Assembly (NCBI RefSeq): GCF_002368075.1 | Contig: NZ_AP018314.1 | Span: 2,094,963-2,158,962, forward strand | Reading direction: 5' to 3' | DNA from: Sphaerospermopsis kisseleviana NIES-73 | GTDB lineage: Bacteria; Cyanobacteriota; Cyanobacteriia; Cyanobacteriales; Nostocaceae | Length of the DNA: 64,000 bases | Part shown: positions 27,460 to 35,643 of the stretch, one piece after another | Position numbering within the stretch: position 1 is the stretch's first letter | Layout: each line of letters starts with the position of its first letter | Made by a program: the position numbers and the translations under genes | The notes under the pieces: model-generated | What the model saw: the letters and a program-made list of their open reading frames with translations, nothing else | What the model was told of the DNA's origin: nothing | Databases searched by the model: none

Positions 27460-27707
27460 TCTTTTTGTTGTATTTTCCCTTGATGATGTCTCATTTTTTC
27501 TAACATGATTTGTTCTGGTTCATCTAAACCATCTGCATAAGCTTCATTGATACTTTCTAATATTTGATGTTGTTTTTGACGGTGCAAATATTCCTCTATT
27601 GCAATAGCAAACAATTTACTGCGGGGTATTTTCATTGCTGTTGCTAATGCATTGACTTGATCATATAATGATTGTTCTATGGAAATGGCTGTTTTAATGC
27701 TGGTCAT
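27453..27707 (-). CDS. Ribbon-helix-helix antitoxin (MazE/CopG-like)
   Basis: The 84-residue protein starts MTSIKTAISIEQSLYDQVN and continues with LATAMKIPRSKLFAIAIEEYL, a ribbon-helix-helix DNA-binding domain. An acidic, probably disordered C-terminus (AYADGLDEPEQIMLEKMRH) would wrap the toxin. In a complete locus it would neutralise a MazF-type RNase and repress its own promoter. Here the overlapping toxin gene is truncated, leaving an orphan antitoxin. It sits between hsdS and hsdR on the same strand. Confidence 0.85.
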   Translation of the reverse strand: MTSIKTAISIEQSLYDQVNALATAMKIPRSKLFAIAIEEYLHRQKQHQILESINEAYADGLDEPEQIMLEKMRHHQGKIQQKEW

Positions 27708-27897
27708 TTGGTTATACTTTTTGTATGATGTGGGGTATAACTTTATTTTACTGTGTTTTTATAATTTTGGCAATCAAGAAATTAATCAACAGATATTGTC
27801 AGGGTTTAGCATTGCTAAAACCCTACGGAAAATGTGGGTTTTCTACTATATGGGTTTCGCGCAAAGGTGCAAAGTCGCTAAGGAAGATCATATAATT

Positions 27898-27927
27898 ATC
27901 AATTGTCAATTATCAATTATCAATTAT
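27898..27927. repeat. Heptamer repeat CAATTAT
   Basis: Three to four tandem CAATTAT units run into the 3' end of hsdS. Confidence 0.65.
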
Positions 27928-29097
27928 TCTCGTTTTTCCTGTTAGTAGTTCTTGCATCATTCCCTGTTTGATGTTTTTGTATTTTTCTCTTTTCTTCTCT
28001 AATGCTTCTATTTCTTCATCCATTTCTGTTAATATTTTGGCGATCGCTTTTTGTTCTTCAAAACTTTTAGGGTAATTTATTTCTATATTCTCAATTGTTT
28101 TAGCACTTAAACTAGGAACTCCAGACGCTTCATTATAAGAATACCAACTAATTAAATGAAACCGATAAAAAACAAATTTTGGAACTGTATTATTAAAGAT
28201 TTCTGTATAAAATAATGTATCTATTGTCCAAAAAGGAGTATCCATATATTGTGGAATGTCAATAGTTCCTTTTCTTCCAATTAATACAGATGGTTTATTA
28301 TATAAATAGGTATTTGCTTTACCAATTTCGCCACTTGTGGCTAAAATTGGAAATTCTCCATTTTCATTTACTACATCATGTTGACTTTTTCCATGTCTAA
28401 CTTTTAAAATATCCCCCAATTTCTTCACCTCCCACTCACCAGTAAAACCAGGTAAACGCTTTTTACCTGTGAGTAATTCTTGCATTGTTCCCTGTTTGAT
28501 GTTACGCTTTTTGGTGATCAGTTTATCTATTGCTGTAATTAAATTATCTACATCACTAAGAGATTGAGCGATCGCTTTTTGTTCAGCAAGTGGGGGAAGG
28601 GTGATTTCAATACCTTTCAGTATTGCAGTATTAAGTGATGCCATTGTTTGACCAACTGCAACACTTCTAATTCTCTGTTTTGTTGATTCTTGAAGGAAAT
28701 GATAACTCAAATATGCAGGAGCAATATTTTTATTATTAATTCTAATTCTTAGTAACCGACTAGAGAACAACCACCCATCTTCCAAATTTCTAATTAATGA
28801 ATTTCTATCAACAGAACCTACACGACTAAAAACAATATCACCAGTTTTTAGAATATAAGAACTTAATCTATTTTTATCATAATCAGAAACCATTGGTAGA
28901 TTTTTATGTACTACCCCCTTATCACTCAAATGTTCAACTGTAATAATGGGTGTACCATCATCAACATAATCTTTTTCGTGCAGAGATGAACCGAATGGTC
29001 CAGTTTTGACATCAGCAATATCCCCCAATCTCTTAACATCCCAATCTTCAGGAATAACCCCAACCTCAGAAACCTTAAAACCATCAGGAATACTCAT
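27913..29097 (-). CDS. hsdS: Type I restriction enzyme specificity subunit
   Basis: Using the ATG at 29097, preceded by a G-rich ribosome-binding site, the protein has 394 residues. It has two target-recognition domains, one opening at EDWDVKRLGDIADVKTG and one at GEWEVKKLGDILKVRHG. Each is followed by a conserved helix (LAEQKAIAQSLSDVDNLI; FEEQKAIAKILTEMDEEI) and an IKQGTMQELLTGK or IKQGMMQELLTGK spacer. HsdS determines the bipartite target sequence of the complex. The internal repeat at NIKQG...ELLTGK offers a site for domain shuffling. It lies 184 bp after hsdM. Confidence 0.95.
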   Translation of the reverse strand: MSIPDGFKVSEVGVIPEDWDVKRLGDIADVKTGPFGSSLHEKDYVDDGTPIITVEHLSDKGVVHKNLPMVSDYDKNRLSSYILKTGDIVFSRVGSVDRNSLIRNLEDGWLFSSRLLRIRINNKNIAPAYLSYHFLQESTKQRIRSVAVGQTMASLNTAILKGIEITLPPLAEQKAIAQSLSDVDNLITAIDKLITKKRNIKQGTMQELLTGKKRLPGFTGEWEVKKLGDILKVRHGKSQHDVVNENGEFPILATSGEIGKANTYLYNKPSVLIGRKGTIDIPQYMDTPFWTIDTLFYTEIFNNTVPKFVFYRFHLISWYSYNEASGVPSLSAKTIENIEINYPKSFEEQKAIAKILTEMDEEIEALEKKREKYKNIKQGMMQELLTGKTRIIDN

Positions 29098-29281
29098 AAA
29101 ACCCCCCAAAAAATTCAACAAAAAATCAAATCAATCTGCATTTATCCGCGTTCATCAGCGTTCCATTTATTGAAATAGTCGGGTCTAAAACCTTGCCTTT
29201 AAAGGCGAAAAGTTTTTTGATCGGGGTATATATAAATCCCCGTTACAAAAACGGCCTCCTGCCTCCTGCCTTCGTTATCCA

Positions 29282-31693
29282 TCACCAAACAAACCCCATT
29301 TGTTGTAAATGCTGATCAACCAAACTTGTCAATTTATCCACCTCATCACTCAACTCTAATAAAGGAGTATCATAACGTTCACCTAACTCCTTAATTCTCT
29401 GCGTCAACCGTTGGGAAATACGATCCATTTCTGCATTTATCCCTTGTTTTAAAATCCCCATCCATTTATCATCCACCACCAAACTCTTAACTTCCTCCTC
29501 CGTCAACTCCCTATATTTCCTTAACACCTTATGATGTAATTCTTGGGTAGCGTCTTTAATTTTCTTATTCAAAATTGCTTCTGACTCGATCAATTGTAAA
29601 TAGGATTTTAACACCTGCAACTCTTCCTTATCTGCAAATAAAGGATTTTTTTGGATTTCCTTAATTCTCACATTAATATTAGTCTTGGTAATTTTCCCAC
29701 CGTCATTAGTCACTTCTTCTAATAAACCTTCCTCTCCTCCATATTCTTCTTGCATTTCTTCCTGTTGTCTGATTATATCATCTTTCTGATTTTCCAACTG
29801 TGCTATTTTACTTTGTTCCTGAAGAAAATAATTATTAATGATTAAATCTTCCGGTATCAATTCACAAACATAATCCATAATTGTACCTTTTTTATTGGTG
29901 ATGGGTGTAAGTTCCGCTTTCCAACCATCTTCAACTATCATATACACATCATCCCCCATTACTTCCAACCAATAAGTTAACAGATATTGATAAACGTCAT
30001 ACTTATCTATTAACTTTTGTCCTGTAAATGCAGCAAGTAAATTCTCACCTAATTTATAGATAACTTCCTTGGGTTTATCTCCTGGTTGGATAGCTTTTAA
30101 TAAAGGTGTATGTTGTTTTTCCCAAGTTGTAAAAACCTGCTCTATTTTCTGACTATATTCGATAAATTCAGGATGATGAAAAATACAATTTTTAACTTCA
30201 TTTGCAGCAACTTTTAACTGTTGATATCCGGGGTTTTGGGTTGGTGCAAATAATTCTTGTTGTAAGTTGGGGTAAACTTGCCAAAATTCCCCTAATGCTT
30301 GAATATCTTTCTCTGGTATTCCTCCCAATAAATGCGCTGCAATATCTTGAATGTCTTCCGCTTCTTGGGAGTCTATATAACGGGGAATGTTCAAGTTAAA
30401 ATCATTATCGGCAATTTCTGTTAACGACACCATGCGGGAATATTTAGCAATTTCTAATTGCTTATTAAACACATCCACAATTTTATGTATATCCTGTTCC
30501 CGCAAACGGTTTTTATTACCATCTTTGACAAATCCTTTACTAGCATCTATCATAAAAATGCCGGCAGATTTACCCGCGTTTTCTTTATCTATGACAATAA
30601 TACAAGCTGGTATTCCTGTACCATAAAAAAGGTTAGGAGGTAAGCCGATTATACCTTTGATTATACCTTGATTAATGATTTTTTTTCTAATATCTGCCTC
30701 TGCATTACCCCGAAATAACACCCCATGAGGTAAAATTATCGCTCCTTTTCCCTGGGGTTTTAAGGAGGCAATTAAGTGTAATAAAAAAGCATAATCGCCG
30801 TTTTTTGCGGGAGGTATTCCATAATCTGAAAATCGTTGAAATTTATCTTTTTCTAGGTTAATTCCTGTACTCCACGCTTTTGCCGAAAATGGAGGGTTAG
30901 CGACTGCAAAATCAAAGGTTTTTAAACTACCATCGCTATTTTTAAAGTGGGGAGTTGATAAGGTATTATCTTGTTTAATTTCTGCGGTAGGATGTCCATG
31001 TAATATCATATTCATCCGCGCTAGGGAGTAGGTAGCGTTATCCATTTCTTGCCCGAAAATGCTGATTTTGATTTCTGTTTCATCAGCAGCTTTTAATAAT
31101 AATGAACCACTACCACAGGTAGGATCATATATACTTTGTTGGGGACTGGTAACGCTGTTAATACCAATAACTTTAGCAATAACGCGGGAAACTTCCGCAG
31201 GGGTGTAAAATTGTCCTTTACTTTTTCCTGACTGGGTGGCAAAGTTCCGCATTAAATACTCATAAGCATCGCCTAAAATATCATCTCCATCGGCGCGGTT
31301 TTTGCTAAAATTTAAGGCAGAATTTTCAAAAATGGCGACTAAGTTAGTTAGTCGTTCTTTCATTTCTTGGCCTTTTCCCAGTTTATCAGGATCGTTAAAA
31401 TCGGCATCATTAAATATATTACCTAAGTCGTTAGCTTGGGCGAGATTTTGAATAATTAAATTGATTTTTTCGCCAATATCTTTTTTACCTTTTAAGTTCA
31501 CAATATCCTGAAAACTGCCGCCTTGAGGTATTTCTATAAGTGCATCTTCAACGTCTGCATATTTGTCAGATACGTATTTAACAAATAATAAAACTAAAAC
31601 ATAGTTTTTATATTGGGAAGCATCCATCCCTCCCCGTAGTTCATCGCAACTTTTCCATAAAGAACTGTAAAGTTCACTTTTCTTAATTGCCAT
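29282..31693 (-). CDS. hsdM: Type I restriction enzyme M subunit (long form)
   Basis: The 803-residue HsdM is the N6-adenine methyltransferase of the type I complex. The N-terminal helical domain is followed by KGQFYTPAEVSRVIAK, AdoMet motif DPTCGSGSLLL (190-200) and catalytic NPPF (266-269). It is about 300 residues longer than classical HsdM (~500). The extra C-terminal part is helical and charged, with coiled coils (EQSKIAQLENQKDDIIRQQ and KEIQKNPLF), a form known in some cyanobacterial type I systems. An AGGAT ribosome-binding site precedes the ATG. It is the first gene of hsdM-hsdS-(TA remnant)-hsdR. Confidence 0.95.
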   Translation of the reverse strand: MAIKKSELYSSLWKSCDELRGGMDASQYKNYVLVLLFVKYVSDKYADVEDALIEIPQGGSFQDIVNLKGKKDIGEKINLIIQNLAQANDLGNIFNDADFNDPDKLGKGQEMKERLTNLVAIFENSALNFSKNRADGDDILGDAYEYLMRNFATQSGKSKGQFYTPAEVSRVIAKVIGINSVTSPQQSIYDPTCGSGSLLLKAADETEIKISIFGQEMDNATYSLARMNMILHGHPTAEIKQDNTLSTPHFKNSDGSLKTFDFAVANPPFSAKAWSTGINLEKDKFQRFSDYGIPPAKNGDYAFLLHLIASLKPQGKGAIILPHGVLFRGNAEADIRKKIINQGIIKGIIGLPPNLFYGTGIPACIIVIDKENAGKSAGIFMIDASKGFVKDGNKNRLREQDIHKIVDVFNKQLEIAKYSRMVSLTEIADNDFNLNIPRYIDSQEAEDIQDIAAHLLGGIPEKDIQALGEFWQVYPNLQQELFAPTQNPGYQQLKVAANEVKNCIFHHPEFIEYSQKIEQVFTTWEKQHTPLLKAIQPGDKPKEVIYKLGENLLAAFTGQKLIDKYDVYQYLLTYWLEVMGDDVYMIVEDGWKAELTPITNKKGTIMDYVCELIPEDLIINNYFLQEQSKIAQLENQKDDIIRQQEEMQEEYGGEEGLLEEVTNDGGKITKTNINVRIKEIQKNPLFADKEELQVLKSYLQLIESEAILNKKIKDATQELHHKVLRKYRELTEEEVKSLVVDDKWMGILKQGINAEMDRISQRLTQRIKELGERYDTPLLELSDEVDKLTSLVDQHLQQMGFVW

Positions 31694-31797
31694 TTTGTGT
31701 ATCCTGGAGATGCCCGAATGAAAGAGTTGTTAGGAATTATGTTTTCATAATTGTATTCATTATATAGTATTAGTAATTGATTTGTAAAGTCTGATTA

Positions 31798-31914
31798 TTA
31801 ACCCAATGTTTAACCCAATGTTTAAACCAATGTTTAAACCAATGTTTAAACCAATGTTTAAACCAATGTTTAAACCAATGTTTAAACCAATGTTTAAACC
31901 AATGTTTAAACCAT
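31798..31914. repeat. 12-bp tandem repeat AACCAATGTTTA
   Basis: About nine to ten tandem 12-bp units (ACCCAATGTTTA, then AACCAATGTTTA) lie between hsdM and a Uma2 gene. On the minus strand they would encode LNIG repeats in an otherwise implausible frame, so I treat them as non-coding. Confidence 0.85.
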
Positions 31915-31964
31915 AGGACTTACGGAAGATGTGACTGAAAACCTTATTCTTGCGTAGGGGTAAT

Positions 31965-32603
31965 TCATGAATTACCCCTACTGATGTTTTCACGTAACCT
32001 TAATATTAAATCTTTGGGTTTTTTACCAGACAAAATCAAACTTGCCAAAAAACTTAAATCTAAATCTGGCAAAAATACACTTTTTGAAACTTTCTCATAC
32101 TTATCACCCTGCAAAGAATATAATAAAAATTGATTATTTTGCCAAAATAAAACTTCCTGTACACCCAAACCTTGATAAATCAATAAATCATCAATTCCCC
32201 CACTCGTCACAACTACTTCAATCGCCAGATCAGGAACAGATTTTTCAGAATCAAAACAGTAACATTCATCTGGTTCAATACCCCTAGCGAACGCTTCCCT
32301 TCTGAAAGTGGTTGATCCTAAAGGATAAAAATCAATATCTTTTTCTATAAAATAAGTTTCTAATAATAAAGCAATTAGCTTTTTATCAAACTCATGACGA
32401 CGACTAGGAGACATTATTTCTAAAACACCTTCTAAATATTTAAACCGATAATGGGAAGTATTTTCAAATCGCTGTAATAGTATCTCATATATATTCCAGT
32501 TAATGCCATTCATCAGTAAAATTTGGTCAGAATCAACATCTTGTAAAGCTGATTGACTTGTTAATTCTTTCCAGCAAGTTAATTTATCCAGTAAACCCAA
32601 CAT
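31965..32603 (-). CDS. Uma2-family (DUF820) putative endonuclease
   Basis: Starting at the ATG at 32603 the protein has 212 residues; an upstream in-frame codon would add seven. The Uma2 core is intact: MNGINWNIYEILLQRF, YLEGVLEIMSPSRRHEF, DECYCFDSEKSVPDLAIEVVVTSG and LLIYQGLGVQEVLFWQNN. The PD-(D/E)XK residues are D in PDLAIE and the following E, with the Lys position less clear. The cellular role of this expanded cyanobacterial family is unknown. It is monocistronic, next to the tRNA gene. Confidence 0.85.
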   Translation of the reverse strand: MLGLLDKLTCWKELTSQSALQDVDSDQILLMNGINWNIYEILLQRFENTSHYRFKYLEGVLEIMSPSRRHEFDKKLIALLLETYFIEKDIDFYPLGSTTFRREAFARGIEPDECYCFDSEKSVPDLAIEVVVTSGGIDDLLIYQGLGVQEVLFWQNNQFLLYSLQGDKYEKVSKSVFLPDLDLSFLASLILSGKKPKDLILRLRENISRGNS

Positions 32604-32691
32604 AATTACTACTCCAACATACATTTAACTTCTGTAGGGGCATTAATTTGTCAACGCAGACAAATTATTTGGCAAACGACAACAGAATAAA

Positions 32692-32764
32692 TGGAGAATA
32701 GGAGACTCGAACCCCTGACCTCTGCGGTGCGATCGCAGCACTCTACCAACTGAGCTAATTCCCC
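32692..32764 (-). tRNA. tRNA-Ala (anticodon CGC)
   Basis: The 73-nt gene folds as a full cloverleaf. Acceptor GGGGAAT pairs with ATTCTCC (one G-U), and D-arm GCTC pairs with GAGT. The anticodon stem CTGCG/CGCAG holds loop ATCGCAC, so the anticodon CGC reads GCG (Ala). The T-arm is AGGGG-TTCGAGT-CTCCT. The discriminator is A and CCA is not encoded. The anticodon arm contains a perfect HIP1 octamer GCGATCGC (32729-32736). Confidence 0.96.
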
Positions 32765-32780
32765 TTGATCACATCCTATT

Positions 32781-33509
32781 TTAACACTCGGTCTTTATAT
32801 TGTTCACATCTTGCTGCAAAAAAATTTCCTGTACCCGTTCTAATTCCAACTCTGTCAAATAGTCAACTGTCCAGTTAGCTTGACGCTGCAACATATGAAA
32901 TGGGTAAGTATTGGCAACTCCTACAACTTGCATCTGAGCGCGTTTTGCTGCTTGAATACCCGCCGGAGTGTCTTCAATAGCTAAACATTCCTGACTTTGC
33001 AAATTTAAATCTGGATATACTTGATTTAATTTTTCTACAGCCAGCAAATAACCTTCTGGTTGGGGTTTACTGGTGGTGATGTCATCACCTGCGACGATAA
33101 CCGTAAAATATTCAATCAGTTTAGCACGTTCCAGCACCAGTTGGATTTCTTGACGCAAAGCACCGCTAACCAAACCGAGTTTCAGGTTTTGCGATCGCAC
33201 CTGAAAAATTAAATCTTCTATTCCCGAATACAAAGGCAATTTTTCCAGTTGTTCCAGTTCTTGTACATAAGCTTGGGCTTTACGTTGCAGCAATTCCATT
33301 AAATACTCTTCTGTAACCACTCTACCACGATTTTTGAGCAAATCTTGAAAACAAGCGCGATCGCTCCTTCCCAAACAACCTTGACGCTCATGCAGCTTTT
33401 GCGGTTGCAAATTTTCCTGCACTAGAATTTCATCTATTAATTTTAAATGAATTGGCTCATCTTTGATAATGACACCATTGAAATCGAATAAAACTACCTT
33501 TAAACTCAT
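32781..33509 (-). CDS. HAD-family phosphatase (CbbY/phosphoglucomutase-like)
   Basis: The 242-residue protein is a HAD-superfamily member of the CbbY/Gph/beta-phosphoglucomutase subfamily: FDFNGVIIKDEPIHLKL (motif I), an alpha-helical cap, LGLVSGALRQEI (motif II Ser), GDDITTSKPQPEGYLLA (motif III Lys) and CLAIEDTPAGIQAAKRA (motif IV). The second motif I Asp, normally the general acid/base in DxD, is Asn here (DFN). This may reduce or alter phosphatase activity. The substrate is unknown. Confidence 0.85.
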   Translation of the reverse strand: MSLKVVLFDFNGVIIKDEPIHLKLIDEILVQENLQPQKLHERQGCLGRSDRACFQDLLKNRGRVVTEEYLMELLQRKAQAYVQELEQLEKLPLYSGIEDLIFQVRSQNLKLGLVSGALRQEIQLVLERAKLIEYFTVIVAGDDITTSKPQPEGYLLAVEKLNQVYPDLNLQSQECLAIEDTPAGIQAAKRAQMQVVGVANTYPFHMLQRQANWTVDYLTELELERVQEIFLQQDVNNIKTEC

Positions 33510-33694
33510 GCAAATACGCCAATGCCATAATAATTAAGATCCTCAACAATAATTATGATGTATTTTGGCGTGCATGACCAGCCCAGATACCGGGTAAAAT
33601 TCCCAAATTTGATGGACTTTGTGCGTGAAAGGATAATCTATTCTCCCGACTTTTGTAGGGTTTAGCAATGCTAAACCCCTACGACTCCTTACCT

Positions 33695-35419
33695 TTATTC
33701 TTGATCTGGTCTAACACTTAAATATCTATCTTTGCGAATAGTATTGATCACAGTTTGAATGTAACTTTCTGCTGCTCCCAAAGTTTTTAATAAATGATTT
33801 CCTAACTCTAAAGCTGCTTCAAATTCAGGTTGTACAACTTCCTTCGCACCCATTTGGGTTAAAATATCAATTTCCTTGTTATTATGTGAACGAGCAATGA
33901 CATCTAAATGGGGTGCAATAGTCAAAGCATTTTTTAAAAGTAAACGGGTACTAGCAGCGTCAGGAAGGGCGATCGCTAAAGCTTTAGCAGTGGCTAAATG
34001 TGCTTTTTCTAATACTAATTCTGAATCTGCATCACCAAAAATATAAGGTATTTGACGCATTCTTAATCTTTGTACAGATGCTTCGCTATTTTCAATAACT
34101 AAAACTGGATATCCTTCAGTTTGTAAGATATTAACAACTACTTGCCCTACTCTACCATAACCTGCTACCACTACATGATCAGTCATTATTTCTGGCATAG
34201 ATATAGTTTTGGGTGCAGAAAATCTTTGTAAGAAATTCGCTAGTACGGGATTTTGATTTAAATTATCAGCAATAAAAGGAGCAACTTTAAGTGAGAATGG
34301 TGTAAGAATGAGTGTAATTGCTGTTGTTCCTAATAATAAAGAATAGGTTTGTTGAGATATCAATTCTAACTGCAAACCTACCAAAGCTAATACAAAAGAA
34401 AATTCACCTATTTGGTTAATTCCCAAACTGACTATAATTGCATTTTTGAGAGAATAACCAAATTTTAAAACAATTCCGAAAATAATTACGGCTTTACCCA
34501 ACATGACTAAAGCCACAAGTTCTAAAATTATGGCAAAATTGCTGATGAGAATAGCCGGATCAATCAACATTCCAATAGAAGCAAAAAACAGACTAGCAAA
34601 GGTATCTCGCAAAGGTAAAATTTTGGCTAATGCCTGATCAGCATAATCAATTTCTGATATCATTAAACCAGCAACAAACGCCCCCATTGCAATAGAAAGA
34701 CCCAAATTTGCAGTTATTACAGCAACTCCTAAACATAAAGCAATTACAACTAATAAAAATAACTCATTGCTTTCTGTAGCGGCAATATTGCTTAACACAC
34801 GAGGCACTACCCAGCGACTAAATATAATTGCAACTCCAACAAATATTGTAATTTTAACTAAAGCCAAACTGAGAGCTACTGCAATATTTTCTGGTTGTTG
34901 TAAAGCTGGAATTATTGCCAACATCACACCCAAAGCTAAATCTTGAGCGATTAAAATTGCCAGCATAATTTGCCCATGTACTGTATTAACTTCACCCTTT
35001 TCTGTGAGGGTTTTTAATACTATTGCTGTGGAAGAAAGAGATAAAACCGCACCTAAAAAGATGCCTTTTGTAATGCTAGAAGCCCAACCTGTTAAGAGGG
35101 TGACTATTGTTACTAGAGCAATTGTTAAACCGATTTGTAATAAACTACCTTTAATAGCAATTTCTTTCACTCGTCTGAGTTCTGCTAAAGAAAATTCTAC
35201 ACCCAGCGCAAACAGCAGAAAGGCAACTCCAATTTCTGCTAAAGATTTAATTTCATTCACATTACTTAATAACTTAAACCCAAAAGGTCCAATAGCAAAA
35301 CCACTAACTAAATAACCCAGTATCACAGGTTGACGCAACCGATGGGCAAAAAATCCTCCTAAAGCAGTAGCGACTAACACTGTTGTGATATCCAAAATTA
35401 AACTATGTTCTGTTGGCAT
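33695..35419 (-). CDS. KefB-type cation:proton antiporter with TrkA-N domain
   Basis: With the ATG at 35419 the protein has 574 residues; a GTG 14 codons upstream is possible. About twelve hydrophobic segments form a CPA2 monovalent cation:H+ antiporter (VGLTRPVI-like opening HRLRQPVILGYLVSGFAIGP; LSLSSTAIVLKTL in the unwound helix). A cytoplasmic TrkA-N/RCK domain follows from about residue 410, with dinucleotide fold VVAGYGRVGQVVV. It probably exports K+ or Na+ from the cytoplasm under nucleotide control. Ion specificity is not decidable. It is transcribed alone, after pdhC. Confidence 0.92.
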   Translation of the reverse strand: MPTEHSLILDITTVLVATALGGFFAHRLRQPVILGYLVSGFAIGPFGFKLLSNVNEIKSLAEIGVAFLLFALGVEFSLAELRRVKEIAIKGSLLQIGLTIALVTIVTLLTGWASSITKGIFLGAVLSLSSTAIVLKTLTEKGEVNTVHGQIMLAILIAQDLALGVMLAIIPALQQPENIAVALSLALVKITIFVGVAIIFSRWVVPRVLSNIAATESNELFLLVVIALCLGVAVITANLGLSIAMGAFVAGLMISEIDYADQALAKILPLRDTFASLFFASIGMLIDPAILISNFAIILELVALVMLGKAVIIFGIVLKFGYSLKNAIIVSLGINQIGEFSFVLALVGLQLELISQQTYSLLLGTTAITLILTPFSLKVAPFIADNLNQNPVLANFLQRFSAPKTISMPEIMTDHVVVAGYGRVGQVVVNILQTEGYPVLVIENSEASVQRLRMRQIPYIFGDADSELVLEKAHLATAKALAIALPDAASTRLLLKNALTIAPHLDVIARSHNNKEIDILTQMGAKEVVQPEFEAALELGNHLLKTLGAAESYIQTVINTIRKDRYLSVRPDQE

Positions 35420-35506
35420 CTTTTTTTTGAATTTATTTATATTGTTATCAACTGATGTCACTTACTTTCAGAGTAGCTTGAATTGATAACAGTAAACAGG
35501 TAAACA

Positions 35507-35537
35507 GATCCCCAACTTCTTCAAGAAGTCGGGGATC
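35507..35537 (-). terminator. GATCCCC...GGGGATC hairpin downstream of pdhC
   Basis: Fifteen-nt arms (GATCCCCAACTTCTT and its complement, one A-C mismatch) close a 1-nt loop. It lies about 107 bp after the pdhC stop on its strand. A 20-bp AT-rich sequence (AAAAAACTTGGAATAT) is repeated three times next to it at 35548-35600. It is probably a terminator and also a member of a dispersed hairpin family. Confidence 0.6.
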
Positions 35538-35643
35538 TATATCCAGGAATATAAAAAAACTTGGAATATAAAAAAACTTGGAATATAAAAAACTCCAAGT
35601 CTGAAATTAAGATTTATTGGTTTTTGGTTTTGAGATTTTTTCC

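Noticed and set aside
27679..27945. 88-codon plus-strand frame between the antitoxin and hsdS
   Set aside because: It overlaps the antitoxin 5' end antisense, contains heptamer repeats and has no ribosome-binding site or family resemblance.
31760..31993. Open frame on the minus strand encoding LNIG repeats
   Set aside because: It is generated by the AACCAATGTTTA tandem array; the flanking residues show no coding character and the frame overlaps the 3' end of a real Uma2 gene.
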